From Atherinomorus stipes (taxonomy: Eukaryota > Chordata > Actinopteri > Atheriniformes > Atherinidae), in contig JALJCO010003425.1 of the NCBI GenBank assembly GCA_023101725.1, positions 1-64,000 on the forward strand: a stretch of 64,000 nucleotides of DNA, given 5' to 3'. The position numbers were made by a program, and so were the translations under genes. The notes under the pieces were generated by a model. That model worked only from the letters and a program-made list of their open reading frames with translations, was not told where the DNA came from and did not search any database. Positions 44,241-55,490 of this stretch are shown piece after piece. Every line of letters starts with the position of its first letter. Within the stretch, counting starts at the first letter, position 1.

Positions 44241-44581
44241 CTCAGGCCCTGCTAAACGGAACAGGGTCTCTTCCTTCAACCAGTTTAGTTTATTGCTCGG
44301 CCATTGCTCCGCTGGCTTGAAACTCTCCTGCGTTGGCCAGGTAGCCCCGCTACATAACTGGGATTGATAATCCCAACAGTAAAGTGATGTTACAGTGGAA
44401 ATAAACCAGCTAGAACAGCTTGTGCAAACTATCTTTCCAACAAGAACTGGACCACGTGCCTAGTTAGAGTCCCTGCAGAGTCACGTTTTCCCTCCTCAGC
44501 TGGTAGAAATTAGCTGGAGGACATATATGATGACGGAACAGCATTAAAAATACAAACCCTTTTAGAAATTAGCTGCAATTA

Positions 44582-45314
44582 TCGGTATTTACCAGACTAC
44601 AAGTCACATTAAGAAATTCATGTCAGAAAATCCAAGACCAAGAACAGACATTTAGTCTGGAAAAAAAAAGATTTTCTTCTCCGCAACAGCACACAGACGG
44701 GCTGAACATGCATCTGGTATGTTAAAGTAACACAGAACATACATGGAGGCTGAATAGGCTAAGTTAGCATAATGGACTAGCAAGTTTAACCAGCAAGTTA
44801 CCAGTAAGCTTCACCAACCTCCCATCTCATTCTTAGAGCCCCTCTGATGACAAAACAAAAAGAAACTCATCTTCAAGAACTTCAGCAAAGTCTAAAATGA
44901 ACCCTGTTAGCTGAAATATGGCCATTTTCTGACTATGTGTCTGGTAAAACTTCCTGATCACTCTGCTTATAAAGTTTATGTCTGTATATGATCATAAACA
45001 TCATCATTAAGAAGGATAAACATGCCGTGAGGATTTGTTCCACCGCACAGACAGTACTGCCAGCTGTCCAACAATAACTGCCCTCACTGAGAAAATACCA
45101 TTTCTGGATCTTTGCTCTTGTAGCAGCTTTTGTTATCACGAGCCTAGAGCGCCCTCTGATGGCGTAAGACAGTAATGTTTACTCCTGGTTAATGTCAATA
45201 GTACTGTATGAAATAACATTTAGAAATATGTTAAACTGTATGTATTTTAATAAACTGCAGCTGATTATAAGTCTCAAGGGCAGCCAGACTGAAAAAAGTG
45301 TCTGAAAAATACGG
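44582..45314. mobile_element. TIR element, about 730 bp
   Basis: Left end ATCGGTATTTACCAGACTAC with AAGTCACA, right end TTATAAGTCTCAAGG and GTGTCTGAAAAATACGGTAC. The inverse of the right end reads TACCGTATTTTTCAGAC, a frequent fish element end. Imperfect TIR, no transposase. Confidence 0.6.
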
Positions 45315-46400
45315 TACATGAAGCACTTTTGGGGTGAATTCAATTCCTGTCTTTACCCTCAATCTCAAACACCCACAAAGTGAAGTACTGTCCTCATTCT
45401 CAGAACGTTAAGTTGAGCCAAGTTTGAGGCTGAATATCCTAAATCCAGCTTGTGAGTAACGATTACCCAGAATGCAGCAGCAAAGAAGGCGAGCTACAAA
45501 TGAAAGTATTTTATTTGTTAATGGAGATATAAATATCAGGAAAACCATTGTATTATCGTAGTTTAGGCCCATGTTATGGATTAGTTACCTCATTGTTGCA
45601 TTTTATTTATTTTTTATTTTACAACCTTTTGTCAATAGCGGCCAGTGCGGTCAAACCATGTTGCTATCGTTTAAGTTAGTTAATGTTACATTAATCATTT
45701 TTCGTGGTGCTGATGTCCTTCTTTTATCAAGATAACAGCCTGTCTAACGTGCTTGTGCCGATAACGGTATAAGACGACCGGGCTGATGTCATCTCCTGTA
45801 GCTGCAGAGTTATCTAATGATAGTTCTAGCTGCTGTTTACCTTCCAATAAGCCGTGGTATGCGGTGACAGCTGAATATGTCCATGCTGGTGTCATTTATA
45901 CAAACTATTGTCTGATAACTCTGACAGAAGGAATGACTGACAGATGATCCACAACAATTTCAGAAACACGGAGCTGATGGAGCCGTCAATGATGCTGTGT
46001 TTGTGGCTGATGATTAAACAGACAGATACATGGAAATAAAGTAAATGCTGCTTCTTCTTCTTCTGAACTGACAGACTGAACGCCACTTTGGCGTAATGCT
46101 GCCCCCCACAGTTTGAGGACGTATCTGCATTTAAGGGGTGTCCCATTTGTAAGTCACAAAATAGCCCTGAACACCTGGTTTTGATGGCGACTAAGATTGA
46201 GGGTTGGAATAGGAATTGGAATTGGCCCTTGATCTGATGAAGCCCCCGTTAAGCTTGTTCCATACTCTGCAAGAAGTGAGAGCTTTGTTCTTGCCCTCGA
46301 TGCTGCAAGAACAAAAAAAAGTTTGTTTTTGTCAAGTCAATCCCAGTCAAGGTGGCCAAATGTTGGAATAAAGCACTGAACAGTGTCCTGTGTAGTTTAG
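45315..46400. other. no gene seen; intron
   Basis: No exon or RNA gene recognised in the last adgrb1 intron here. Confidence 0.5.
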
Positions 46401-46403
46401 GTT

Positions 46404-46787
46404 AGGGACGGGTTGTCATGTACAATATATCGCCAAAGAAATTCCCCATGGTAATAGTTTGTCATCTTACAATAAAAACGATAAATTCCATTTATCAGGT
46501 TGTATCTTACAGTTATTTATATATTATTATTTTTGCTGTTTGCCCCGTTTGAATAAATGTCAAATTTAATGTCATATTTCAAACTGTTTTGCAACACAGG
46601 TGTACTACTTGATTAACTGATGTAGTTTAGTAGCTTCTAGTATTATTTTGAGGGCTCTCAAGCAGAATGTAGTGATAGATTAATAATACAAATGATTGGG
46701 TGATATTTTTATCGTCAATTGTCATTACCATTATAAAAACCAGAAATTATCGTGACACTTTTTTTAGTTTATATCGATCATCCCTAG
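46404..46787. mobile_element. hAT-type MITE, about 380 bp
   Basis: Left TTAGGGACGGGTTGTCATGT followed by ACAATATATCGCC; right TTTATATCGATCATCCCTAG. The inverse of the right end is CTAGGGATGATCGATATAAA, the TAGGGATGGGCGATA style of hAT MITEs. Confidence 0.55.
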
Positions 46788-46892
46788 TTTAGATTTAGTC
46801 TGCGCTTAGACGGGCAGAAGACCTTCATTTTTAGACCAGTGGTAGACTGGTTTTAGCCCTGACATTTAAGGACCATTAGACGTCTTTTAGAC
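46788..46892. mobile_element. AGACGTCTA-type repeat, copy 2
   Basis: Shares TTTAGACCAGTGGTAGACTG-like text and ATTAGACGTC with 6120-6270. It abuts the hAT-type MITE end. Confidence 0.55.
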
Positions 46893-47438
46893 CCAAACCT
46901 GCTGGTGGGCTTGGTGATGCGGACACTGAGCGGTCTGAATGGCTTCACATCCTCCACATGTCCACTGGTGAACACTGGGATGAGACCGGTGCCGTCTCTC
47001 TGATGACACTGGACCCCATTTTTGTTTATTTTCGCTGGTTGTTGTCTTTGGTTCTGCATGTTTGTCATATTTAAACTCCATTAGCATCAAATGTCACCAC
47101 CACGCGCACTTTGCACCGGAGCCTGGGAGCAGCGAGGCCATCCTGGGCTGGAGGCTGACAGTTTGGCTAGCGATGTCAGCGATAGCAACACGTTAGCATG
47201 TGCACAAACTTGATTTCTAGCTGCATAAACTTGATTTCTTCTAATCAAATGAGTGTTTCTGTAGAAGAGTGTGTGGTAGAGAAGGATCAGGGAAGTCCTC
47301 CACCCTGTTTCCTCCTGTCAGCTCTTACTGGCGTCATAGTTAACACAGCATGGGATGATCTTTACTTAAGTCTTGGTAAAGCAGATCCACAGCAAGAGTA
47401 AAACACCTCAGAGACCAACCAGCTTTTTCTGTTCCTCC

Positions 47439-47444
47439 CAGCAG
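47439..47444 (+). promoter_or_regulatory. adgrb1: NAGNAG tandem splice acceptor
   Basis: Sequence CCTCCCAGCAG|GAC. Either AG is usable; the choice adds or removes one Gln (CAG) before DKQQTPSKR and both keep phase 0. The pyrimidine tract CTTTTTCTGTTCCTCCC lies directly upstream. Tandem NAGNAG acceptors are a known source of single-residue splice variation. Confidence 0.7.
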
Positions 47445-47639
47445 GACAAGCAGCAGACTCCCAGTAAGAGAGCATGGGAGGGGATCCGCAAGCCCCACTC
47501 GCCCCCGTCCTGGGTGAGGAAGGACCTGGAGGCAGTGGCGGCCTCACCTCTGGAGCTGCAGACAGTGGAGTGGGAGAAGACCAGCGCCACCATCCCTCTG
47601 GTGGGCCAGGAGATCATGGACCTGCAGACAGAAGTGTGA
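47442..47639 (+). CDS. adgrb1: adgrb1 last coding exon with PDZ ligand
   Basis: The terminal coding exon has 65 codons and a TGA at 47637-47639. It starts [17 protein letters not shown], continues through [11 protein letters not shown] and ATIPLVGQE, and ends IMDLQTEV. The last four residues, QTEV, are the class I PDZ ligand known in BAI1 to bind MAGI-type and other scaffold proteins. The acceptor is a CAGCAG tandem (47439-47444), so the first Gln may be included or skipped. The 3' UTR follows directly. Confidence 0.95.
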   Translation, partial: QDKQQTPSKRAWEGIRKPHSPPSWVRKDLEAVAASPLELQTVEWEKTSATIPLVGQEIMDLQTEV

Positions 47640-47884
47640 CCCCTCCCCCAACCCCAGCCTCCCACCCGACAACTGCCCATCTTTTCAACAAACTCTCTCA
47701 CACACACACACACACTGCCCTGCTCTGTACAAAGGCTGGGGGGAGTCCTCTGGGATGGGGACCTGGAGAGGACATGATGGGAGGACGTGAAGGACCGCCG
47801 AGCCTCTTCCTACGTTGTCTCATTTGATGCTCTGATGTCAGACCAGCAGCAGTCATCTGGGTGTTTGAGATCTGCTGGTGCACG

Positions 47885-48005
47885 TGTGAGAGCGCCAGCA
47901 GCGGCTGTTTCTCTGACTGTCTGCTGCTGCAGCCGGCGTGACGGACAAAGCGGACGCAGCAGCAGCAGCAGCTGTTTCGGTGACTGTCTGCAGCTGCAGC
48001 CGATG

Positions 48006-48036
<31 letters not shown>

Positions 48037-48290
48037 GGCGGCAGCAGCAGCGGCTGTTTCTGTGACTGTCTGCAGCTGCAGCCGGCGTGGGCAGCAGCAG
48101 CAGCGGCTGTCTCTGTGACTGTCTGCAGCTGCAGCCGGCGTGGCAGCAGCAGCAGCGGCGGCTGTTTCTCTGACTGTCTGCAGCTGCAGCCGGCGTGGCG
48201 GACGCAGCAGCAGCAGCAGCAGCAGCAGCAGCGGCTGTCTCTGTGACTGTCTGCTGCTGCAGCCGGCGTGGCGGACGCAGCAACAGTTGG
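47885..48290 (+). repeat. CAG-rich minisatellite in the 3' UTR
   Basis: About six to seven units of roughly 50-75 bp. Each has a GTGACTGTCTGCAGCTGCAG core, then CCGGCGTGG, then a run of 3 to 9 CAG triplets ending in CGGCTGT. The longest CAG run is near 48008-48035. Unit length differs mainly by the number of CAG triplets. In the transcript the repeat would read CAG, with CTG parts in the cores, so it can fold into hairpins. The open frames here on both strands, rich in Ala, Ser, Gln or Cys, are by-products. Confidence 0.85.
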
Positions 48291-48310
48291 TGGCCGTTTC
48301 TGCCACGGTG

Positions 48311-48622
48311 CACTGCAAAAACTCAAATCTTACCACATATATTTTTCTCATATCTAGTCAAATTATCTCATTACACTCAAAATAAGACAAAATTACTCAA
48401 AGAGAAACATTTCAGTGAGATATAGGAACTTGTTTTAAGGAAATGCATCTCATTCAGAGAAATCTTATCAAGAAAAATTTGCTTGTTCCATTGGCAGAAT
48501 TTTTTTCCTTATTATAAGCAAAGAAATCTTTACTTATTTTAAGAGTGGCCAAGACTTGTGTGATGACATATTTTGTCTAGAAATGGGAAAAATCTACTTG
48601 CTAATATTTGAGTTTTTGCAGT
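48311..48622. mobile_element. TIR element in the 3' UTR, 312 bp
   Basis: Left end CACTGCAAAAACTCAAAT, right end ATTTGAGTTTTTGCAGT. Long inner inverse similarity (CTTATCAAGAAAAATTTGC, CCATTGGCAGAA, AAGAGTGGCC). A related copy lies at 51660-52143. It is part of the predicted adgrb1 3' UTR. Confidence 0.8.
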
Positions 48623-49602
48623 CTGGCTGCGATGCCGCACCTCGTGCATCATGCAGTCATGTCATCAGCAGCATGGTAACGTAATCATGCCATGTTTACC
48701 CTTATGAAATGCTATAAATCATGATTATGTCTCTCGTTGACCTTGGATGGGGCTGCCCCCTCCCCCATGGATGTACCTCACCAGGCCTCCACTTCCTCCA
48801 TTTACTTTGCAGATTCCGTCTTGTTGAGCTAAATGGGGGGCGGGGGGGAGTTGCGGAGGCTGACTGTGTGCCCACCAACCATGCCCCCTCCTGCCCCCCT
48901 CCCCCATCGTTCGGGCTGGTTGATGGGCTGGGGTCACTCCTGTGGTGACCAGTCAAGCCAAGAGGATTCAACAAGTGAATAATGACTAAAATCACGGTGA
49001 GCCAGACCTTCAGAGCTGCAGGTGGTCTTATCCCGGAGGGACATCGTGCAGACCGGGGGGGGCTTCGTCCTCTCACCGTCCTCACAGTCGTCCTGCAGAA
49101 GGGACGAGTGGATGTGGAGCATCCAGAAGGACCCAGGTTCTACGTGCTGTCTGGGCCAGAGAGGACTTCGGACTTCGGAGGCGGGTTCTGGAGTGTGTAT
49201 GTGTGTGCAGGAGCAGAAGAGGAGTACGCCATCTCTCCGTGTTTGAGGGCGATGGCGTAACCCGCCGGCGTGATGTGGGCGGTGTAACGCAGGCGGCGTG
49301 CACGTGCAGGACTCAGGCTGTGCGCGGGGAAAGCACAAGGCTCACGTGGAGTCCTTATGTACAGCATTGTAATTATTCTCCAGAGTTCTACAGAATGGAT
49401 TTTAGCCTATAATTATCTTTCTTACTGTGCTTGGGGATAGTCGTGTCATTATTATAAAAACGAGCATTATTATTCTGATCCTGACCCCCCCTTGTCCTGT
49501 CAGGGTACTGGACTATACGAGTGTTCTGTATCGCTGTGTAAGTGTGTGTTTTGATATCACCAGTCACCCCCGTCAACCCCTCCAATCACAGATATGCGCC
49601 CC

Positions 49603-49645
49603 CACCCCCCCCCCCCCCATACACACACACAAACACACACACCCC
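49603..49645. repeat. poly(C) and (CA)n tract in the 3' UTR
   Basis: CCCCACCCCCCCCCCCCCCA then CACACACACAAACACACACA about 100 bases before the polyadenylation signals. Confidence 0.9.
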
Positions 49646-49741
49646 CTTCCCACCACCTCCCTCACACCTTTTTATTTTCCTGGGGTCGCCTCTTTGTTAA
49701 TGTACAGTTTTCAGAGCACAAGATGAATGTGTCTTATTTCT

Positions 49742-49766
49742 AATAAAAGCATATCTATATAATAAA
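49742..49766 (+). terminator. two polyadenylation signals
   Basis: AATAAA at 49742-49747 and again at 49761-49766, followed by a TG/T-rich stretch (GTCTGTTCTGTTTATT) that fits a downstream element. They are the first canonical signals after the adgrb1 stop, about 2.1 kb away. Confidence 0.6.
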
Positions 49767-49789
49767 GTCTGTTCTGTTTATTAACCTGC

Positions 49790-51655
49790 CGGTTATTCCT
49801 TCATTTTAAATATGAAAACAGGTTCTGTCTCCGTTGAGCCGAGGTCGTCGTGGCAACGAGCAGAGAGCAGGATGGTTTTACTGGTCCACTAACGTGGTTC
49901 AACAGAAGTAGGAATGATGAAGGACTGAGACAACAAAGTTCCTGTTTTCATTCCTTAACCCTTTAATGCCTGACCCAAAAAATGACTGAGCCTCGTATCT
50001 GCCAGTTCATGGAAAGCAGTGTGAATGTCTGGATTTGCAACGTTGGACAGTCGTCTAAGGTCATGATGACCTACAGGTACCTGTTATCCAGACATCTCTG
50101 AAGTATTCTTTTTTTTTTTTTTTTTTTTTTTTTACATCGGAGCATTAATGTAAACTATTATTCATCTACAGAAACTGGCTTTAATGACAAGCCACGCTGG
50201 AATAACACGCACATCTCATGATTACTTCTCAAATTTTAAAGGTGCCATGACATCAAATTTCCCTTTTCTGGGGTTTTGGGGGTCTAATCTGATCTGTTGT
50301 GCACTGATGAGGCCATGTGAATGTCAGAGTGAGAATCAAAGTTCCTGTTTATGGTCTGTCAGCTTTGTTCTCTGTTCAGAAACGGTTGAATCAGACAGCA
50401 GCTTATCATTTTACGTAGTTCAATTGCTCATTCAATTGATCCGTTTGTGTTTCTGACTGAACTGGTTTTATTTTCTGGTCCCAACGTTGCCCTGATCAGA
50501 GACAATAACCTGATATTTCACAGATTAGTCATTAACTCTCAGCAACACCACAGCTGTCTCTGTTAGCATTAGCTAGCATGATAACGTTATGCGGTGCATC
50601 ATTTTCGGGAGCATAGATACGTGAAATAAAGTGTCAGATTAATGAGTGTTCACCATAATTTACTGTGTTTTGTTGTTGGGGATTAAATCCAGTGTTTTAT
50701 CCAACTTTTATCCATCTAACTTGTGGCAGCAAGTTATTCCTCCTCTGCTCTGATTGGCCGATATTCCTCCCCGATACGAACATACTGACATCAGTGGACT
50801 GAGCAGCACCGTCCACTTTTGTCACAGACGGCAGAAATCTTCATGAAATAAATGTCCGTGATCATCTTCTTCACTTATTACCACATTGAAGTTTTCCTCT
50901 GATGTTCCAACAACCAGGAATGTGACGTCCTTCTACATTTCCTCCATGTTGGGAAGAAAAACGTCTCATTCTCATCTGTTCTCATTACACATGTACAGAA
51001 ACGCCCCCCACAGCAATGGGGGACGGTCCAGTTGTGGCGTTTTGCCGGATCAGTCTGTGGACAAGTTTGACGGACATTTCCGGTTTTCTTCTGTAGTCCA
51101 TCAGTTTCTGCTGAGATCTGGTCCAGTAAGATCTGCCGGCATTCACATCTCAAAAATGGAACATTCTCATTTATTTCTCATAAAAGGTGTTTTATTACCT
51201 CCTCACCTGCTAGAACTGGGAGAAAACCTGATAGAATGTTACAACCAGCAACATATTTCCTACCTTGAGTCCATGTTGGAGAACAGGATCGCCGCAGACT
51301 TACGCAGCGACACAGTCGGCTACGGTGGAACATCTATGAAGGCCGATGTTCCACCGTAGCCAGTCTGGATGGTTCCTGAGTGGTGGTTCTGAAGGATGCT
51401 GGACCCGGTCAGTCCTGCCGTCTCCAGCTGCTGTCCTACGGTACGTTCACCACATATTTATGTTTCCACAAGCAGCTGCAGCCACATATGGACAACACGT
51501 CCAGAACTTTCTGGGTTTCACAACATCCATTTTTCCATCATTGACTTCAGCAGCTCTGCGTATGTGTGTTCTTGATCTGCACATGTCCTCAGTGTAGAAT
51601 ACCCTGTAACCATGGTAACCAGAGGACCACAGCAGAAACTAGCAGACACGCCAGC
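49790..51655. other. no gene seen; probable intergenic DNA
   Basis: Downstream of the adgrb1 polyadenylation signals. A poly(T) run lies at 50110-50133, and GGTGCCATGACATCAAATTT near 50242 looks like a DNA-element end. A perfect hairpin is at 51318-51361. No exon recognised. Confidence 0.5.
51318..51361. repeat. perfect 17-bp hairpin
   Basis: GGCTACGGTGGAACATC (51318-51334), 10-base loop, then GATGTTCCACCGTAGCC (51345-51361). No T run follows and no known RNA structure was recognised. Confidence 0.85.
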
Positions 51656-51659
51656 TCTT

Positions 51660-52143
51660 CACAGCAAAAACTCAAATCTTAGCAAGTATATTTTTCTCAT
51701 TTGTAGTCAAATATCTCATCACACTTAAAATAAGACAAAATCTTCTAAAGAGAAACATTTCAGTGAGATAAAGGAACTTGTTTTAAGGCAATGCATCTCA
51801 TTTCGGGAAATCTTATCAAGAAAATTTTGCTTGTTTCAATGGCAGAATTTGTTTTTCTCTTTACAAACAAAAACATTTTGGCCGCTCTTAAAATAAGTAA
51901 AGAAAGATTTATTTATTTATTTTTTTTAATTTCTAGCAATAAGTTAAAAAAAAATTCTGCCAATGGAACAAGCAAAGTTTTCTTGATAATATTTCTTGAA
52001 ATAAGATGCATTGCCTTAAATGAGATCTTATATCTCACTGTAATGTTTCTCTTTAGGTGATTTTGTCTTATTTTAAGTTTGATGAGATATTTTGATTACA
52101 AATGAGAAAAATATACTTGCTATGATTTGAGTTTTTACAGTGC
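51660..52143. mobile_element. TIR element, related to the 3' UTR copy
   Basis: Left end ACAGCAAAAACTCAAATCTT, right end TTTGAGTTTTTACAGTGC. The two halves are nearly inverse over most of the length (TGTTTCAATGGCAGAATTT against TTCTGCCAATGGAACAAGC), so the single strand would fold into a long hairpin. Same family as 48311-48622 but longer. Confidence 0.8.
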
Positions 52144-52185
52144 AGGAAGCAGCAACGCTAACATGTAGCATGGCAACATGTAGCA

Positions 52186-52620
52186 ATAATAATAATAATA
52201 CGTTTTATTTGTACAGTGCTTTTCATAAAACTTAAAAGAACAATTACAAGAAGAAAATAAAATACAGCACGGTTCAGTTACAATGTTCAATGTTTTAATT
52301 TCCTATTTGAAAGTGGTGGGGTCTGTGGTGCTGCAGATGTGGTGAGAGAGAGAAATCCAGAGGGTAGGGGCAATGCCAGAAAAGGCCCTGCCCCCCAGGT
52401 TCGGTGCTTGGTCCTGGGAATGATGAGGAGGTTGCAGTAGCAGAACAGAGGGAACAGGAGGGGGTGTAGGGGTGAAGCATGTCTTTTAGATAGGAGGGGG
52501 CTGGTTATGGAGGGCTTTGTGGGTGAGTAGGAGGATTTTGAATTTGTGGAACAGGGAGCCAGTGAAGGTTTTTGGGATCAGGGGTGACGTGGTCTCAGGA
52601 TTGAATGTGGGTGGGGAGCC
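52186..52620 (-). mobile_element. LINE 3' end, probable
   Basis: Starts with (AAT)n then ACGTTTTATTTGTACAGTGC, the layout of an inverted LINE tail. The text GGTTATGGAGGGCTTTGTGG and GGGATCAGGGGTGACGTGGT is familiar from fish LINE 3' regions. No coding part remains. Confidence 0.5.
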
Positions 52621-52745
52621 AACATGTAGTTATGCTAACATAGCAACATGTAGCAATGTCAACATGTAGTTATGCTAACATAGCAACATGTAGCAATGCC
52701 AACATGTAGTTATGCTAACATGTAGTTATGCTAACATAGCTACAT
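52618..52745. repeat. short tandem repeat of about 41 bp
   Basis: Three to four partial units of AACATGTAGTTATGCTAACA and TAGCAACATGTAGCAATG. Confidence 0.85.
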
Positions 52746-52835
52746 GAGGACAGAAATTCAGGTAAAAACTCCACCAAGCATCAGCATCCAAACCAAACAT
52801 AATTCAGACCCCAACAGTTCTATGAGAACAGCTTC

Positions 52836-52864
52836 CTCATCATCATCATCATCATCATCATCAT
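52836..52864. repeat. (CAT)n microsatellite
   Basis: About nine CAT triplets. Confidence 0.9.
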
Positions 52865-52869
52865 GAGAA

Positions 52870-54690
52870 CAGCTGCTGATCATGTCTCCAACAAACCAGG
52901 TGTCATATGAAAGCAGACTCTGCTGGTTACAGGGACGTCTGTCTCATCACTTTGGGACAGAAACTCTGCCCTGTTCCCCAATGTCTCTCCATGAAATGAA
53001 TCATGAAGGTGCTGCTGGTTGCCATGGAGATGAAGGGGGTTTATAATGAAGTACTATCTTCCTATTGCCGTGGCAGACGAGATCGCGCATTCTTTTCTTC
53101 TTTTGCTCTTTGTTATAAATCAGTGGAACCCATCTTGTGTTTTTCCGCAGCTCTGGAGCTCTTAACACAATGGCTGTGTTCCAAATCGCTCCCTATCACG
53201 GATGTAGTGCACTTTCATTAGTAAGTGTACAAGCGATGCACCCTACATTTTCCTCCCGTATACCACAATGCAATGCGGCCGTGTTTTGTGATCACAGAAG
53301 AAGAAAAATGGCGAAGCAGCTTAAATGTAAGTGAATGTAAGTAACGTTAAAGTAGCAACATTTGCTTTAGTGACATTGTTGTGTAGCTTTTAACAATAAT
53401 GGTATTTATTTGTAGTAAAGCTGTTTGTTGTTCATAACTGTTAGCTACCGCTACTGCACGTCTTAAAAAAAAAAAAAAAAAACTTTATTGAGGTTCCACT
53501 ACTGCACGTTGCAGCGCATCTACCAGTGTCACCTCATGTAGTGTCCGAACTCTCCTCCCGTCGTTCCCTACATAGTGTACATCTTATAGTGGACTACATC
53601 ATATACACCACGTAGGGAAAAGGGAGAGAGTGGATGAGTGGATGATATCAAATACAGCTAATGTAAACAGCAAATTTCTTCTTCTATGCTTGCATTATCG
53701 GCAGAGTAGGCACTGAACGCCGCGGCCTTCGTGATGTTGTGAACTCACATGAACACGCATCGGGAAAGTACGATGTTTTACTGTTTAGGCTCTAAAAATC
53801 TACTAAATGATGGTTTCCAGTAAATTCTGGACGCTACCCACTAAGGACACTTGGATTACATTGGACGAGCAGTATGGAGGAATATTGACAAGTTTGTGTG
53901 GACTTTTATGGACCTTTTTGGTTCAGTCGTCGGTGAACTCCATTATATGAAAGTTGGGGGGGGGGGACAAAAACCTGTCCGATCTCCGGCTGCATTTGCA
54001 ATATTTAAAAAGTGCTCCAGAGTCTTGCTCAGCATGAGGATGAGGAGAAGATGAAGGACCATCATTCTGTGGGTGTACTTTTCCTTTAACAATGATGTCC
54101 ATGAATTAAACAAATCTCAAAGTCCTTCAGAAATAGGTTTGGATTATCTGGATTAAAAAGATAGAAATGATTTTAGATCCTTTCCACAGCTGTGACTGTC
54201 TTGTCGTGGGTTGAAAATATTTTTCTCATTTTACTGAGCATGTTTGATGGAGATGTAAGATGGAGACAACAGCTGTGTCTGTGTCTGTGCAGTCAGCTCG
54301 AACAAGCATGGCTCAGAATCCACAGCTGGCTCTGACCTCACCTGGTTAAAGAGAAGTATTTAGCCAGGAAGATCCCCACTCTGCTTCCACACAAAGCACT
54401 GAACAGGAACAGCAGGGCTGCGTGCACCACGAGCCATGCAGGGGGGCAAACGGCATGTTGAGCCAGTTGTCAGGTTGCTTTCTGTAACAGCGACAGCTCT
54501 GCTACAGGCTGGATCTGCCATGCAGGCCTGAACACAGCCAGCACAACTCCGGAGCTCACAGACACCAAATGCAGGGCTCTCAACTTTTGAAGATTGCTTT
54601 TTTTCAGACACTTAATACCAGGACTTACCGGTGTGTATCATAATTCCCTCATGCTACCTTTGCACTCCCCCCTCATGTTATCCACAACCA
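52870..54690. other. no gene seen; intergenic
   Basis: No exon recognised. Poly(A) at 53466-53484. Text at 53168-53230 (TGTGTTCCAAATCGCTCCCT) and at 53520-53600 (TCCCTACATAGTGTAC) looks like parts of an old DNA element. Confidence 0.45.
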
Positions 54691-54697
54691 CCCAAAC

Positions 54698-54713
54698 CCT
54701 AATGATGATGATG

Positions 54714-54768
<55 letters not shown>
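54698..54768. repeat. (ATG)n(ATA)n microsatellite
   Basis: A few ATG triplets followed by about 19 AAT/ATA triplets. Confidence 0.95.
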
Positions 54769-54909
54769 ACTGCATTTATAGGTGCATGTCAGACCCTAAA
54801 TACATATACGGTAAATAAACTATAAGGAGTAGAGATTTAAGGGAGAAAGATAGAACCCACAATGTAGACCTGAAATAACCGACTCCTGTTCTGTAAAAGG
54901 GCAGGATTG

Positions 54910-54934
54910 ATGGGGGGGGGGGGGGGGGGGGGGG
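54910..54934. repeat. poly(G) tract
   Basis: About 23 to 24 consecutive G. Confidence 0.9.
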
Positions 54935-55074
54935 TTGTAGCCATATTTATTTCTTTTGTTTTGAATTCCTGACAAGGATTGAGGTTGGACATTTCCCAGA
55001 TTGCTGTTCTTTCTGTTGCACGTATTCTAACACAACAAAGCACAAGTTCATGTCACTCTGAACTGGCAGTAAAT

Positions 55075-55240
55075 GACTTCTGCGTAACATTCAGCAACTT
55101 TTAGCCAAATGAAGGCAAAAGCAGCCAGAGCCCCCGACCTTATCTGCCGGCTGCTGCCTTTATGGCACCAGACAATTTGTTCAGACGGCCGCCAGACAGA
55201 CGCGATCAATCCGAGCCCGGTAGGCTCGTTCATAGTAGCA
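55075..55240 (-). repeat. dispersed repeat, copy 2
   Basis: Reverse-complement partner of 3656-3843 (see copy 1). On minus it reads ACTATGAACGAGCCTACCGG, then GCGTCTGTCTGGCGGCCGTC and TTTTGCCTTCATTTGGC. Confidence 0.65.
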
Positions 55241-55490
55241 CCCGAGGTTTAATAACCAGCTGAAACGGCATGTGTGGTGTCGTTCAAATGCGTGAGCCTC
55301 CGCTCTGCGTGAGACTTTAGAGCCCTGCAATCTATCTCAACGAAAACAACACAAGAAACAGTTTCTACGGTCAAAAAACTAAATGCAGAGTTTCCAGCCA
55401 CATGAATGTTTGAAACTGTGTCTTTAATCCCTGTTAAAGAGTTTAACATGTCCTGATCTGGACAGCCAGCTGGAGGGAGTCTGCTGATCA

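Larger units (their letters stand above)
21842..47639 (+). other. adgrb1: adgrb1 3' gene portion (seven coding exons)
   Basis: Gene model for the 3' part of a brain-specific angiogenesis inhibitor receptor. Joining 21842-22013, 24290-24385, 24485-24524, 31490-32148, 37241-37276, 39507-39665 and 47442-47639 gives 1360 nt: one leading base of a split codon, 452 codons and a stop, with every junction in phase and all introns GT..AG. Introns are about 2.3, 0.1, 7.0, 5.1, 2.2 and 7.8 kb. The product would be the end of an adhesion GPCR at the plasma membrane. The family's known roles are phagocytic uptake through ELMO/DOCK/Rac and synapse organisation through PDZ scaffolds. BAI1 is preferred over BAI2 and BAI3 because of the tail segments [31 protein letters not shown] and [16 protein letters not shown] as I know them. 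Teleosts can carry two ADGRB1 copies; which one this is cannot be told here. Confidence 0.93.
47640..49785 (+). other. adgrb1: probable adgrb1 3' UTR
   Basis: From the stop codon to about 20 bases past the second AATAAA. I found no earlier AATAAA or ATTAAA. The interval contains a CA tract (47698-47715), a CAG-rich tandem array (about 47885-48290), a TIR element (48311-48622), C-rich runs around 49600 and a C/A-rich stretch before the signals. The true end is inferred from the signals only. Confidence 0.6.

Noticed and set aside
47698..48425. Ala-, Ser-, Gln- and Cys-rich frames on both strands
   Set aside because: CAG/CTG-rich repeat after the adgrb1 stop codon; the frames follow the triplets.
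54360..54611. Cys-rich minus-strand frame (CELRSCAGCVQACMADPACS)
   Set aside because: No family recognised, no splice sites in suitable places, and it lies among repeats; kept as unassigned DNA.
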